NCBI GenBank assembly: GCA_964392985.1
Contig: CAYMSF010000018.1
Span: 1-64,000, forward strand
Direction: 5' to 3'
Source of the DNA: CAYMSF01 sp964392985
GTDB lineage: Bacteria > Verrucomicrobiota > Lentisphaeria > Victivallales > Victivallaceae
DNA length: 64,000 nucleotides
A model generated the notes under the pieces. The model was not told where the DNA came from. It worked only from the letters and a program-made list of their open reading frames with translations, and did not search any database. Positions 27,067 through 36,537 of this stretch are shown here, in pieces. The position numbers and the translations under genes were made by a program. Numbering within the stretch: the first letter of the stretch is position 1; every line of letters starts with the position of its first letter.

Positions 27067-28722
27067 ATGCCTGACAAGAACTTGGAAAATACCAATTCAT
27101 CCAAATTTCAGAAAGCCGGTTTGCTTCTTGCTCTGGCATTTTATATTGTATCGATAATCATCGTAGTTTTTGTGCCGAAAAGTCATGAAGCCGGGAATGA
27201 AAATGTTAAGGTCATTACTTTCGCACACTGGCAACTGGAAGACGGATTCAGAAAAGGTTTTGATGTCGCAATAAAGTTATTTGAAGATTACAAAGCCAGT
27301 CAAGGTCAGAAAGTAAAAGTATTCCAGACAACAGTGCCAAGCAAAGGTTACCAGCAGTGGTTCATGACGCAGATGATTGGCGGCGACCCTGCCGACGTAA
27401 TCGAATTGCAATGTTCCTCAGATGTCAGGAATCAATATTTCACCCCGCTTTCGCCATATATCGGCGACATTAATCCTTTTAACAAGGGAACGCCACTGGA
27501 GGGGGTTCCGTGGAAAAATACCTATATTGATGACATGCGCAGCGGACTCGACTTGAGTTATGCGGAATATTTTGGCATTGGTATTTATATGCACACTTTA
27601 CGAATGTATGTAAATATGGATTTACTGCAAAAAGCCACCGGCAGCCGGCAACTCCCGGAAACTGTCACCCAATGGCTTAAAATTTGCGAAAAAATGCGTG
27701 AATACGGCATAAAAACCGGTAAGCCGGTAATCCCTGTCGGAGTCAGGGGGTTCGACCGCGGCACCTTGAGTCAGTTGCTTATTTACTATAACTCACAATT
27801 AAATGCCGACTTAAATGATACTATCCCGGAATTCTGTTCCGAGGTTTCTTCCGCAGACATACTACAAGCGTTGCAAGATGGAAAAAATTCTCAGGAAAAA
27901 TTACTGGCGGCGATTGATGTTATCACAGAAATCGGCAAATATTTCTGCGATGGCTTTCCCTCCACTGATCTTGAACAGACCAAATTTCTATTTTTCACCG
28001 GAAACGTCGGTTTTTTCCCGGAAGGCACCTGGAATGCATTTTCGATGATTAATAATTCTCCATTCGAAGTGATGATTATCGATGTTCCTGTTATCGGGAA
28101 TGATCATAAATATTCAAAATACTTTGTGGGCAGGCCTTCTGAACAAGGTACCGGAGTTGGCGGATTATTTGGCATACCCAAGGCGTCAAAAAACTTTGAA
28201 CTGTCTTTGGAATTCCTGCGGTTTATCACTTCATGGAAAATCAACCAGTTAACAATGGTGGAATACACCAAATGGATGGCCGTCGTTAAAAAAGTAAAGT
28301 ATACCGGAATCATGGAAAAAATGCAACCGGTACAGAACGCAACCAGAGAGATTATATTATTCCCGTATTCCATGGGGAGTAAAAATCCAAAAAAACTCGC
28401 GGAATCCATTGAATCCGCAATTATCGCCAGAACGCCGGATCCGCAAGGATATGTCCGGAACGATTTTATTCATAGAATTCCAGACATTAAATATGAAGTT
28501 AATGAATTGATTGAAAACGAAAAAAGAAATATGCTGAATATTGAGACCATGCGAAGTACTGCTGCGATGGGATTAAATAATAGACACCGGTCAATTCAAG
28601 ACACCAACCGGTTCAATATCAGATCGCAAATGAATTTGGAAAATCTTTCGGCCAGATACAAGGGTCTAAGGAATAATATTATTCTCACCGGAATCCTTGA
28701 AAAAATGGAATCCGACCAATAA
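27067..28722 (+). CDS. Membrane-anchored ABC sugar-binding protein (orphan)
   Basis: A 551-residue extracellular solute-binding protein of the family 1 type. One N-terminal hydrophobic helix (about 16-36) with no lipobox suggests a membrane anchor rather than a lipoprotein. VITFAHWQLE near residue 52, followed by PADVIELQ and GNVGFFPEGTWN, matches CUT1 sugar-binding proteins. About 100 extra C-terminal residues are charged and helical. No cognate permease or ATPase gene is adjacent; the next gene converges on it. It may serve a transporter encoded elsewhere or act as a sensor component. Confidence 0.8.
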   Translation: MPDKNLENTNSSKFQKAGLLLALAFYIVSIIIVVFVPKSHEAGNENVKVITFAHWQLEDGFRKGFDVAIKLFEDYKASQGQKVKVFQTTVPSKGYQQWFMTQMIGGDPADVIELQCSSDVRNQYFTPLSPYIGDINPFNKGTPLEGVPWKNTYIDDMRSGLDLSYAEYFGIGIYMHTLRMYVNMDLLQKATGSRQLPETVTQWLKICEKMREYGIKTGKPVIPVGVRGFDRGTLSQLLIYYNSQLNADLNDTIPEFCSEVSSADILQALQDGKNSQEKLLAAIDVITEIGKYFCDGFPSTDLEQTKFLFFTGNVGFFPEGTWNAFSMINNSPFEVMIIDVPVIGNDHKYSKYFVGRPSEQGTGVGGLFGIPKASKNFELSLEFLRFITSWKINQLTMVEYTKWMAVVKKVKYTGIMEKMQPVQNATREIILFPYSMGSKNPKKLAESIESAIIARTPDPQGYVRNDFIHRIPDIKYEVNELIENEKRNMLNIETMRSTAAMGLNNRHRSIQDTNRFNIRSQMNLENLSARYKGLRNNIILTGILEKMESDQ

Positions 28723-28767
28723 AAAAAAGGTAATGTGCCAGCACTCTGTAACGTGGCAGGAAATAAA

Positions 28768-30093
28768 TTATATCTGTTTTACCGCGGTTTGCTCTAAATT
28801 TTTTACATTATTTATGTAGGCGGTAACATCGAAATTATTGGGATCTTCGTGGCTTATTCCAAAACGGATGTTGTTGAGTATGACATCAGATGCCTCTTCC
28901 ATATAAAGCCACGGGATACTGCCTTGCCGTGCAATCTTAACCGGTGCGGGCTGAAGATCAATCATATTACCGAGAAGTGGTCGGTTGCAGCCATAATTAA
29001 GCGTGATGTTCCAATTACTCAACGTTACATTGTTAATGCTGCCATTTTGTCCTGCGATGATTACTCCGTTTTGAGCATTTGCAACGACATTAGTCACTGA
29101 GATATTCTTAATTGTTCCAGTTGAATTTGCTGTACATATTACCAACGGTTCGCCTTTACCCCACCATGCGCCGGCAAACAACGCAGTGTCCATTTGAATA
29201 TTTGAGGCGGTTATATTTTCAATTGAACCGCCATCTCCGGCAAAAAAAGCAAACCCGCGGTTAGTACCATAAATTATCAGGTTGTTCAAAATAACATTGC
29301 GTATTTTGCTGGCTTTATGGCCCACTCTAACTGCCGCTGAACGTGAACGCATTGTACAATTGGCGATTAAGATTCTTTCTGAAATACCTTCCCAGTGCGT
29401 AATTCCGGTAATAGCGATACAATCATCACCACAGGAGAAAAAGCAATCAGTTACGACCGCGTCAGAACATGCGCTGAAATGAATTCCGTCACAATTAGGC
29501 ACCTGTAAATGGTTGTCTATAGTAAGATGATGTACGCTGATTTTTTTACAATCACTGAAGGTTATGGTCCAACAGGGTGAATTAACAATCGTAATGCCGT
29601 CAAACTTTAAATTGACACAATCATGAAAAAAGATGGGTTGATTCGGTCGCTGTAACGGCGTTACAACAGCCTCATTTTTTTGTGTTTCATTTAATGCTCG
29701 CTCATCAATTTCAAACTGGCATAATTTGGCAAAGTCCATAAAAGCATGACTGCTTAAGTCAATTTTTCCTTCGCCGGTAACGCGAATGTTATTACTTCCC
29801 ATCGCATAAATGAAAGAACGGGTAACACCAAATTCGCTGTGATGGAATCCGAAATCGGGATAATCCAGAATATTGCATGATGCTTGCAATAACGCGCCTT
29901 GTTCCAGTTGAAATGTAACATTTGACTTTAATTCGATTGAACCGGACAGAAAAATTCCGGCAGGTATCACGACAGTGCCACCGCCATTACCGGAACAGGT
30001 GTCAACCGTCTTCTGAATTGCATCAGTATTGATATCCAATCCGCCGGCCTTTGCCCCGAAATCCGTAATAAAATACTTTCCGTCAATCTTCAT
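28768..30093 (-). CDS. GH28 polygalacturonase-family glycosidase
   Basis: A 441-residue right-handed beta-helix enzyme without a signal peptide. GH28 marks in order: DFGAKAGG near 11, NCDGIH (D202), CGDDCIAI (D223, D224) and VRVGHK (H259). The canonical GHG motif around the catalytic histidine is altered, so the substrate may be an oligogalacturonide or rhamnogalacturonan fragment rather than polymeric pectin. The ATG at 30093 begins the DFGA domain properly; the longer reading from 30120 adds a basic extension. It lies 35 nt after araA, as the last gene of the arabinose operon, and is probably cytoplasmic. Confidence 0.88.
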   Translation of the reverse strand: MKIDGKYFITDFGAKAGGLDINTDAIQKTVDTCSGNGGGTVVIPAGIFLSGSIELKSNVTFQLEQGALLQASCNILDYPDFGFHHSEFGVTRSFIYAMGSNNIRVTGEGKIDLSSHAFMDFAKLCQFEIDERALNETQKNEAVVTPLQRPNQPIFFHDCVNLKFDGITIVNSPCWTITFSDCKKISVHHLTIDNHLQVPNCDGIHFSACSDAVVTDCFFSCGDDCIAITGITHWEGISERILIANCTMRSRSAAVRVGHKASKIRNVILNNLIIYGTNRGFAFFAGDGGSIENITASNIQMDTALFAGAWWGKGEPLVICTANSTGTIKNISVTNVVANAQNGVIIAGQNGSINNVTLSNWNITLNYGCNRPLLGNMIDLQPAPVKIARQGSIPWLYMEEASDVILNNIRFGISHEDPNNFDVTAYINNVKNLEQTAVKQI

Positions 30094-30128
30094 GAATTTT
30101 CTTTCTTTTCGTAACAACAAAAAAATCT

Positions 30129-31556
30129 TCAGCCACCGATTATCACAATCTCAATATCAGCTATTCTAGCGTAATCAATCAGATGTGCCGTCGTCAACGC
30201 TTGAGTATAAACTGAATGGTGGGCCCCTCCGGCTTCAATCCAGCAACGGGTGGCAGTGTGGAAATCCGGCTTGGGAATCCAAACCGCGCGGGCGACCGGT
30301 AACTTCGGCAACGCCTGATCCGGGTCAACGGCATCAACCTCATTAACAACCAGACGGAACTTGTCACCTAAATCGATTAAACTGGCATTTAACGCCGGAC
30401 CTGACGGAGAATTAAAAATCAACCGTGCCGGTGCCGCTTTGCCACCGATTCCCAGCGGATGAACTTCCAATGCCGGCTTTTTAGAAGCAATTGTCGGGCA
30501 TACTTCGAGCATGTGAGCGCCAAGGACGCGCTCTCTGCCAGTTTCAAGGTGATAGGTATAGTCTTCCATAAAACTGGTTCCGCCGGACAAACCTTGCGCC
30601 ATGACTTTCATCGAGCGCAACAACGCCGCGGTCTTCCAGTCGCCTTCCGCACCGAAACCATATCCTTCCGCCATCAGACGTTGCGACGCAAGCCCGGGCA
30701 ACTGATTAAGCCCGGTCAAATCCTCAAAAGTGGTAGTAAATCCGGCAAAGCCTCCGTCCTGTAAAAAGTTACGCATGCCGATTTCCTGCCGGGCGGAGTC
30801 TTTGATTGATGCCATAACCGGTTCAGAACGATTGGTTATAGTGTACAGTTCAGCATAACATTTTACCAGCTTTTTAACTTCGGCATCACTCACTGCATTG
30901 ATATATTTTACCACTTCGGCCACGCCATAACCGTTTACCGAATATCCGAATTGAATCTGTGCTGAAACTTTATTGCCCTCAGTCACAGCCACTTCACGCA
31001 TATTATCACCGATTCTGGCAATTTTCATGGTTTGAGAATCATTCCACGCCAATGCCACGCGTGCCCAGACATCAATCTGGCGCTGAACATCTGAATCTTT
31101 CCAGTATCCGGTTACGACTTTGCGGGCAAGATTCAACCGGGTGCATATAAACCCGAACTCCCGGTCACCATGAGCGGCTTGATTCAGATTCATGAAATTC
31201 ATATCAATCGTCTTCCACGGGATGTCCTGATTGAACTGGGTATGCAGATGCAGCAACGGTTTTTGCAGGCGTTTCAAGCCGTTAATCCACATCTTCGCCG
31301 GACTGAAAGTGTGCATCCAGGCAATAACCCCGATACAATTGTTGTCTGCATTGGCCGCCTGCAATACGGCGGTTACTTCATCCGCTGTTTTAGCAGTTGG
31401 TTTCCACTCAATTTCCAGACAGATAACTCCGCAACCATTGAGGTGCTTAACAATGGCCTGGGCATTGGCTGCAACCTGTTTTAGCGTCTTCTCGCCATAA
31501 AGGTGTTGACTACCAGTAATAAACCATACCTTTTTTGTACAATTATTTTTGTCCAT
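30129..31556 (-). CDS. araA: L-arabinose isomerase
   Basis: A 475-residue cytoplasmic enzyme converting L-arabinose to L-ribulose. WFITGSQHLYGE opens the protein, HTFSPAKMW and EGDWKTAAL are conserved, and the GGTSFMEDYTYHLE region plus GGAHHSVY carry metal and catalytic Glu/His residues. Length is close to the usual 490-500. The ATG at 31556 overlaps the end of araD by 14 nt and is preceded by GGGAAG; the reading from 31622 would lie deep inside araD. Third gene of araB-araD-araA. Confidence 0.97.
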   Translation of the reverse strand: MDKNNCTKKVWFITGSQHLYGEKTLKQVAANAQAIVKHLNGCGVICLEIEWKPTAKTADEVTAVLQAANADNNCIGVIAWMHTFSPAKMWINGLKRLQKPLLHLHTQFNQDIPWKTIDMNFMNLNQAAHGDREFGFICTRLNLARKVVTGYWKDSDVQRQIDVWARVALAWNDSQTMKIARIGDNMREVAVTEGNKVSAQIQFGYSVNGYGVAEVVKYINAVSDAEVKKLVKCYAELYTITNRSEPVMASIKDSARQEIGMRNFLQDGGFAGFTTTFEDLTGLNQLPGLASQRLMAEGYGFGAEGDWKTAALLRSMKVMAQGLSGGTSFMEDYTYHLETGRERVLGAHMLEVCPTIASKKPALEVHPLGIGGKAAPARLIFNSPSGPALNASLIDLGDKFRLVVNEVDAVDPDQALPKLPVARAVWIPKPDFHTATRCWIEAGGAHHSVYTQALTTAHLIDYARIADIEIVIIGG

Positions 31557-32238
31557 AATAAGCGTTCTTCCCGTGTTTACGTTCATAATGTTTAGCAACC
31601 AGTTCATCTTTAAGTCTGACACTGGCTGGGTTGATCTGTTCTGTTAAAAGTGCCATCCTGGCGAGTTCCTCCAGCACTTTTGCGTTATAAACCGCTTTGC
31701 CGGCATCTTCCCCCCAGGCAAACGGTCCGTGTCCGGCAACTAAAACCATTTTTGTTTCGGCAGGATTCAATGATTTATTTCTAAAACAATCAATAATCTG
31801 ATTACCGGTTTCAGTCTCATAATCGTTACATATTTTAGCATCTTCCATTAATCCGGTACACGGAATATCCGTTGCGAGATGGTCCGCGTGCGTTGTTCCA
31901 TACAAGGGAATAGAGCGTAAACTTTGCGCCCAGGCGGTGGCAAAAGTGGAGTGGGTATGAACAATTCCGCCAATATTACCAAAACTTTTGTAAAGCACAC
32001 AGTGTGTGTTAGTATCACTTGAAGGACGAAGTTTACCTTCAACGGTTTTTCCGTCAAGATCAACAATGACCATATCATCGTAACCCATGTTAAGATAATC
32101 AACTCCTGACGGTTTAATAGCAAAGACACCAAGGTTGCGATCTATGCAACTTACGTTACCGAAAGTATATATAACCAGACCAAGTTGAGGTAATAGCATG
32201 TTCGCGTCAAAACACTCTTTTTTCAGTTTATTAAACAT
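31543..32238 (-). CDS. araD: L-ribulose-5-phosphate 4-epimerase
   Basis: A 231-residue class II aldolase-fold enzyme that converts L-ribulose 5-phosphate to D-xylulose 5-phosphate. Family marks are GNVSCIDR, IKPSGVDY, VHTHSTFATAWAQ and GTTHADH, supplying zinc-binding histidines, and a C-terminal HG-KNAYYGQ. The ATG at 32238 follows AGGAGA at 9 nt and overlaps the araB stop by 8 nt, so translation is coupled. The upstream reading from 32343 is spurious. Confidence 0.97.
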   Translation of the reverse strand: MFNKLKKECFDANMLLPQLGLVIYTFGNVSCIDRNLGVFAIKPSGVDYLNMGYDDMVIVDLDGKTVEGKLRPSSDTNTHCVLYKSFGNIGGIVHTHSTFATAWAQSLRSIPLYGTTHADHLATDIPCTGLMEDAKICNDYETETGNQIIDCFRNKSLNPAETKMVLVAGHGPFAWGEDAGKAVYNAKVLEELARMALLTEQINPASVRLKDELVAKHYERKHGKNAYYGQK

Positions 32239-33805
32239 GACGGTTAATCTCCTGCTCGACCAAATCAGCGTAACGGCAATATTGTTTATACAGCGCTTCA
32301 CCAATTTTAACCTGTTCCGGATTCGGAGTGTAAACAATATCATATTTTGCTGACATATTCAACATTGCGGTCGCGACATCCGGAAAAACTCCGGCAGCAA
32401 CAGCCGCCAAAATAGCCGAACCCAGGGCGCATGCCTGATCTGATTCTGAAATTTTTATTGGTTTGTTGATGATATCGGCACAGGTCTGCATTACAAACGA
32501 TGACTTGCGGGCAATTCCACCAATCGCTCCAATCTCGTTGACAGTGACGCCTTCACTGATAAACCGTTCAACAATTCGCCTGGCGCCACAAGCAGTACTT
32601 TCAACCAGTGCGCGATATACCATCGGCGCCGTACTGCCAAGGTTCAATCCAAATATGGCGCCAGTTAAATGCGCGTTGGCATCGGGAGTACGGCGACCGT
32701 TGAACCAGTCCAATGCGAGAATACCGGTCTCACCCATAGGGACTTGCACAGCATCAGCTTCTAGTTCCGGCAATGAAATGTCTGATTTGTAACTCATAAA
32801 CCGTTTGAACCAGGCGTAAACATCGCCAAAAGCGGATTGTCCGGCTTCAAGTCCGATCATGCCGGGAACGACTGAACCGTCAACCTGACCACAGATTCCG
32901 CGCACACATTTATCTATTGCTGGAGTGATTAAAATATCACAGGTTGATGTGCCGATTACTTTTATTAACTCGCCCGGGATGATTCCTGCGCCAACGGCCC
33001 CGGTATGACAGTCAAAAGCGCCGCCGCCGACAACCACATCAGTACTTAGTCCCAGTTTTTCCGCCCATTTAGCGGAGAGATTTCCTACTGGAATATCAGC
33101 AGTATAAGTTTTGCTGTAGAGTTTATCGCGCCAACCCGCCAACAATGGGTCAATTTTAACTAAAAATTCTTCCGGAGGCAGTCCGTCCCAGGAAGGATGG
33201 AACATCGCCTTGTGACCCGCGGCACAACGACTTGGTTTAACCAGACTGCCACTGAGTTCGGCGGTAATCCAATCACAATGTTCCACAAAAGAACAAGCGG
33301 CATTGCGAACTTTTTCATCTACCTTCAAAATATGCAACAGTTTTGACCAGAACCATTCTGCAGAATAAATTCCACCTTCATACATGGTGTAATCAACCGG
33401 ATTGTTTTTGGCGACATGATTAATTCTGGCGGCCTCTGCCAGAGCGGTGTGATCTTTCCACAGCACAAACATCGCGTTAGGATTGGTTGCGAACTCCTTA
33501 GTCAAAGCCAGCGGAGTTCCGTCTTTATTGACAGCACATGGCGTTGAACCGGTAGTATCAACACCGATTCCTGCAACTTTGGCCGCATCCTGACCTTTGA
33601 GAACGGCTTTGATTACAGCTTCAGTTCCTTCAAGATAATCGAGCGGGTGCTGGCGAAATTGACTTTGAGCAGCATTACAATACAGTCCATCCTGCCAGCG
33701 TGAATAGGCATGTACACTGCTTGCCAGTACTTTTCCCTGAGCTGTTACCAACAGTGCCCTGACGCTGTCTGAACCGAAATCCAAACCAATTAATAATTTA
33801 TCCAT
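32231..33805 (-). CDS. araB: L-ribulokinase
   Basis: A 524-residue FGGY-family sugar kinase that phosphorylates L-ribulose. IGLDFGSDSVRALL at the N-terminus binds ATP phosphate, GVDTTGSTPCAV and GGAFDCHTGAVGAGI (catalytic Asp) are diagnostic of AraB-type ribulokinases, and GGIARKSS is the adenosine motif. The ATG at 33805 follows CAGGGA. It heads araB-araD-araA-GH28 on the minus strand, about 90 nt after a candidate promoter. Confidence 0.95.
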   Translation of the reverse strand: MDKLLIGLDFGSDSVRALLVTAQGKVLASSVHAYSRWQDGLYCNAAQSQFRQHPLDYLEGTEAVIKAVLKGQDAAKVAGIGVDTTGSTPCAVNKDGTPLALTKEFATNPNAMFVLWKDHTALAEAARINHVAKNNPVDYTMYEGGIYSAEWFWSKLLHILKVDEKVRNAACSFVEHCDWITAELSGSLVKPSRCAAGHKAMFHPSWDGLPPEEFLVKIDPLLAGWRDKLYSKTYTADIPVGNLSAKWAEKLGLSTDVVVGGGAFDCHTGAVGAGIIPGELIKVIGTSTCDILITPAIDKCVRGICGQVDGSVVPGMIGLEAGQSAFGDVYAWFKRFMSYKSDISLPELEADAVQVPMGETGILALDWFNGRRTPDANAHLTGAIFGLNLGSTAPMVYRALVESTACGARRIVERFISEGVTVNEIGAIGGIARKSSFVMQTCADIINKPIKISESDQACALGSAILAAVAAGVFPDVATAMLNMSAKYDIVYTPNPEQVKIGEALYKQYCRYADLVEQEINRHV

Positions 33806-33895
33806 GTTAATAATCCCTGTTATAATATTACGGCTGTATTGTAACAACCACCCGTTTTTACGCTAGCACTTGTTCAGGCTTTTCGACTGGCTTTC

Positions 33896-33923
33896 ACTAT
33901 ACTTTCAATATTGTGAACTTCAA
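33896..33923 (-). promoter_or_regulatory. Candidate promoter before araB
   Basis: On the minus strand TTGAAG (33923-33918), 16 nt, TATAGT (33901-33896). It lies in the 189-nt spacer between the GH78 stop and the araB start. The 10-bp palindrome ATGCCGGCAT (33946-33955) is just upstream and may be an operator. Moderate consensus match. Confidence 0.4.
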
Positions 33924-33994
33924 GCATTGTTACATAATATCAGCCATGCCGGCATCGTCAGTGGATTTTAATCTTACATGGCAATATTAATGTT

Positions 33995-36406
33995 TCAGCC
34001 GGAGATACCGTGCCATTGATCTTTGAATTTTATAATTTTGCCGCCAACATGAATTGTCCCTGAAACTCCTTGAGGGATTCTGGCCTCAATCTCAAATGAT
34101 TGAGGACCGGTTTTCTTCCATTTCAGATGCACGGTTCCTTGCGGAATAACGCAGGTTCCTTCAAATGAGTCAAAGGATGTCAAATCAGGTGCAATTTTAA
34201 GTTGCGCATAGCCAGGCTTCAACGGTTCAAGACCGATAATTGCCCGGCGAATGAGATATGGCAGCGGAGCGCTCCAGGCATGGTTGCGGGAATCATGGTT
34301 GTCGGCATTCCATGCCTCCCATGTCGCAGTAGCGCCTCGTTCCAGCATATCACCAAAAACTTGATTAAATGCACGTACCGTTTTATCTCCCATGCGGCAT
34401 GCCGCGGCAGCGTCGGCCAGGAAGAAATATGAATAGGGGCTTCCCTGTGAAACCCAGGGATGGCGCGGGATATCAAGAACTGAAGCAAGTGCATTACAAG
34501 CAGTCATACCGTCAATAATTCCAGTCGTAATCGCCATTGAATTTACAAGCTGTGAGAATCGCGGGGCGGTAATGCCGGGGCCGGCCGCATCGGCGACTAA
34601 ACCATCTTGCGGAACAAAACAAATCTTCAAGATATCCTTTTTCAGTTTCTCAACCTCTGCCGCAATTTTCTTCGTATCATTGCCGAGAACTTTTTCCAAG
34701 GCGAGCAACGCCTGTATCGCCTGCAGGTAGAACAGATTTAATCCCGCATTGAAATCGCGCCGGTCATGGCCAACCGTAGTCATTGGATGCCAACCATTGC
34801 CGGGATGGTCAAGAAATAAAATTCCACCATCTGCTTCCTTCCCGGACTTGGCAACATTAGCAAGAGCAATAAGACCGTTTGCAGACTTCATTTTGCGAAA
34901 ACGGGCAATAATTTCACGAACTGCATGAATGTTGTCGGCAACTGCCTGTATATCACCGGAATAGCGATAATATCGCCAAAGACATTCAGGTGGAATCAAA
35001 CAGTATTCATAAATCGTGCCGGCAAGTCCGTAGATACTGGCTTTTATAAATGGACCGCTGGCATTGAACTCTTCAGTAACGGCATAACATAAATGGCGCA
35101 TGTGCGAAAAATCACCGGTTTGATGCCCGACACTGTCAACAACCCAGATACTGTCTCCCCAGTAAACGCCTTGCTCCCGGGTATTGCAGTCATTCGCCAA
35201 TGCCTGCATATTTTGCATAATAGCGCGTCTGGAAATGCGGTAAAGGGACTCGACCACGCGATCCTCACATGCGATTTTATCCCGATAATCAAGATCAGCA
35301 CGGCAGTGGTGGCTGGTAACATGTTTTATCTCAACCTTGCCAATAATATCTTTAAGCACAAGATGCAGGTAGCGATAGCCATTATAATGGTAGAATCTCA
35401 CCCGGTTATGCCCTTTCACAAGATGATAACGCGCATAATAGTGTCCGGAATTACGCCAGATGACAGGCTGACCGTACGCCGTCAAACCTTCAGCCATGGC
35501 AAAATCAAGGGTGCATGGATTGTCGCAAATTATATCAACCGCCGGTTCTCCCGCACAACAGCGACGCAAATCGTAAAGCAGCAGGTAACCGGGTTCGCCT
35601 TCCCTGCGTTCAAATTGAACGTGTCCTGAACGCGTCATTTCGTATGATGTTTCATCAAGTTCACGCCAGATATGCTCATGATCGAGCCGTACCGCCGTGT
35701 CCTGAAGACTGTAAATTTCGGTATTGCTGCGAAAAATTGTCAGGGGTGTGGAAATGTCTTCACGTTTCCAGCGCAGAAGTGGAACCATTCGTTTACGGAG
35801 TTCAATATCTTTTCTTTCAAATATCCGTGGCGTCAACCAGAGTGACGGCTTGATAGCAACACTGCCGCCGGCGTAGTCTTCTGATGCATATCTGGCAAGA
35901 ATTGAATACGACGGGTGGGAAAGGTCAAGCGCCTCCATGTGTTCGATTGCCCAGTTACGTCGTGGAGAGTCCCAGTTCCAGCATTTCATATTCGCAACTT
36001 TCCAGCCGGTTCCGGTTTTGCACTCAACGCTCCGACCGCTGACTTTTGCCGTCAACGCAGCCAGTATTCCCGGTTTTTCGGCGCTATTGTATTTAGTGTC
36101 AGAACCGACAAAGTGGGCAACTATCAAAATAGAATTAGCACCTTTCTGCATGAATCCTGTCACATCATACTCGTCAATCATAATAACCGGTTTCCGGAAC
36201 GGAGCCGGACCACCATTAACAAATCTGCCATTAATGTAAAGCTTGTATTTGGTGTCAGCAAAAATTTTTATTGCCGCGTTATCAGGAATTGCTTCTGTTT
36301 CAAGTTCACCGAGTGCGGCGATGTAACTGTTAGCTTGTACATCTGCAGTCCAAATCCATCTGGTATCAGAATCAAGTTTACAGTTTAAAATTGCGGTTTT
36401 TTTCAT
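33995..36406 (-). CDS. Alpha-L-rhamnosidase-like protein, GH78 type
   Basis: An 803-residue protein without a signal peptide. An N-terminal beta-sandwich (KLYINGRFVNGGPAPFR near 50-70) is typical of bacterial rhamnosidases. The (alpha/alpha)6 barrel carries CNTREQGVYWGDS, the counterpart of the GH78 acid motif, and ATATWEAWN, the counterpart of the general-base motif. A C-terminal beta-domain closes the protein. The ATG at 36406 has AAGGA 5 nt upstream; the ATG two codons earlier would abut it. Probably releases rhamnose from rhamnogalacturonan oligosaccharides in the cytoplasm. Confidence 0.82.
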   Translation of the reverse strand: MKKTAILNCKLDSDTRWIWTADVQANSYIAALGELETEAIPDNAAIKIFADTKYKLYINGRFVNGGPAPFRKPVIMIDEYDVTGFMQKGANSILIVAHFVGSDTKYNSAEKPGILAALTAKVSGRSVECKTGTGWKVANMKCWNWDSPRRNWAIEHMEALDLSHPSYSILARYASEDYAGGSVAIKPSLWLTPRIFERKDIELRKRMVPLLRWKREDISTPLTIFRSNTEIYSLQDTAVRLDHEHIWRELDETSYEMTRSGHVQFERREGEPGYLLLYDLRRCCAGEPAVDIICDNPCTLDFAMAEGLTAYGQPVIWRNSGHYYARYHLVKGHNRVRFYHYNGYRYLHLVLKDIIGKVEIKHVTSHHCRADLDYRDKIACEDRVVESLYRISRRAIMQNMQALANDCNTREQGVYWGDSIWVVDSVGHQTGDFSHMRHLCYAVTEEFNASGPFIKASIYGLAGTIYEYCLIPPECLWRYYRYSGDIQAVADNIHAVREIIARFRKMKSANGLIALANVAKSGKEADGGILFLDHPGNGWHPMTTVGHDRRDFNAGLNLFYLQAIQALLALEKVLGNDTKKIAAEVEKLKKDILKICFVPQDGLVADAAGPGITAPRFSQLVNSMAITTGIIDGMTACNALASVLDIPRHPWVSQGSPYSYFFLADAAAACRMGDKTVRAFNQVFGDMLERGATATWEAWNADNHDSRNHAWSAPLPYLIRRAIIGLEPLKPGYAQLKIAPDLTSFDSFEGTCVIPQGTVHLKWKKTGPQSFEIEARIPQGVSGTIHVGGKIIKFKDQWHGISG

Positions 36407-36537
36407 AATCATCCTTAAAATTAATCGTATTATTTATGTGATTATACATGTTCCGCTCAAAAGCACACTTCAAACAATTCATTGAAAACATGTAGTAAAC
36501 GGTATGTTTATCCGGCAAATATTCAACCGGTTTTTTA

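Noticed and set aside
28723..28767. TGCCA and TGGCA as a bidirectional terminator between the converging genes
   Set aside because: Only five base pairs with a 13-nt loop and no U-tract; too weak to call.
33946..33955. ATGCCGGCAT palindrome as terminator of the GH78 gene
   Set aside because: No U-tract follows on the minus strand; it is mentioned only as a possible operator near araB.
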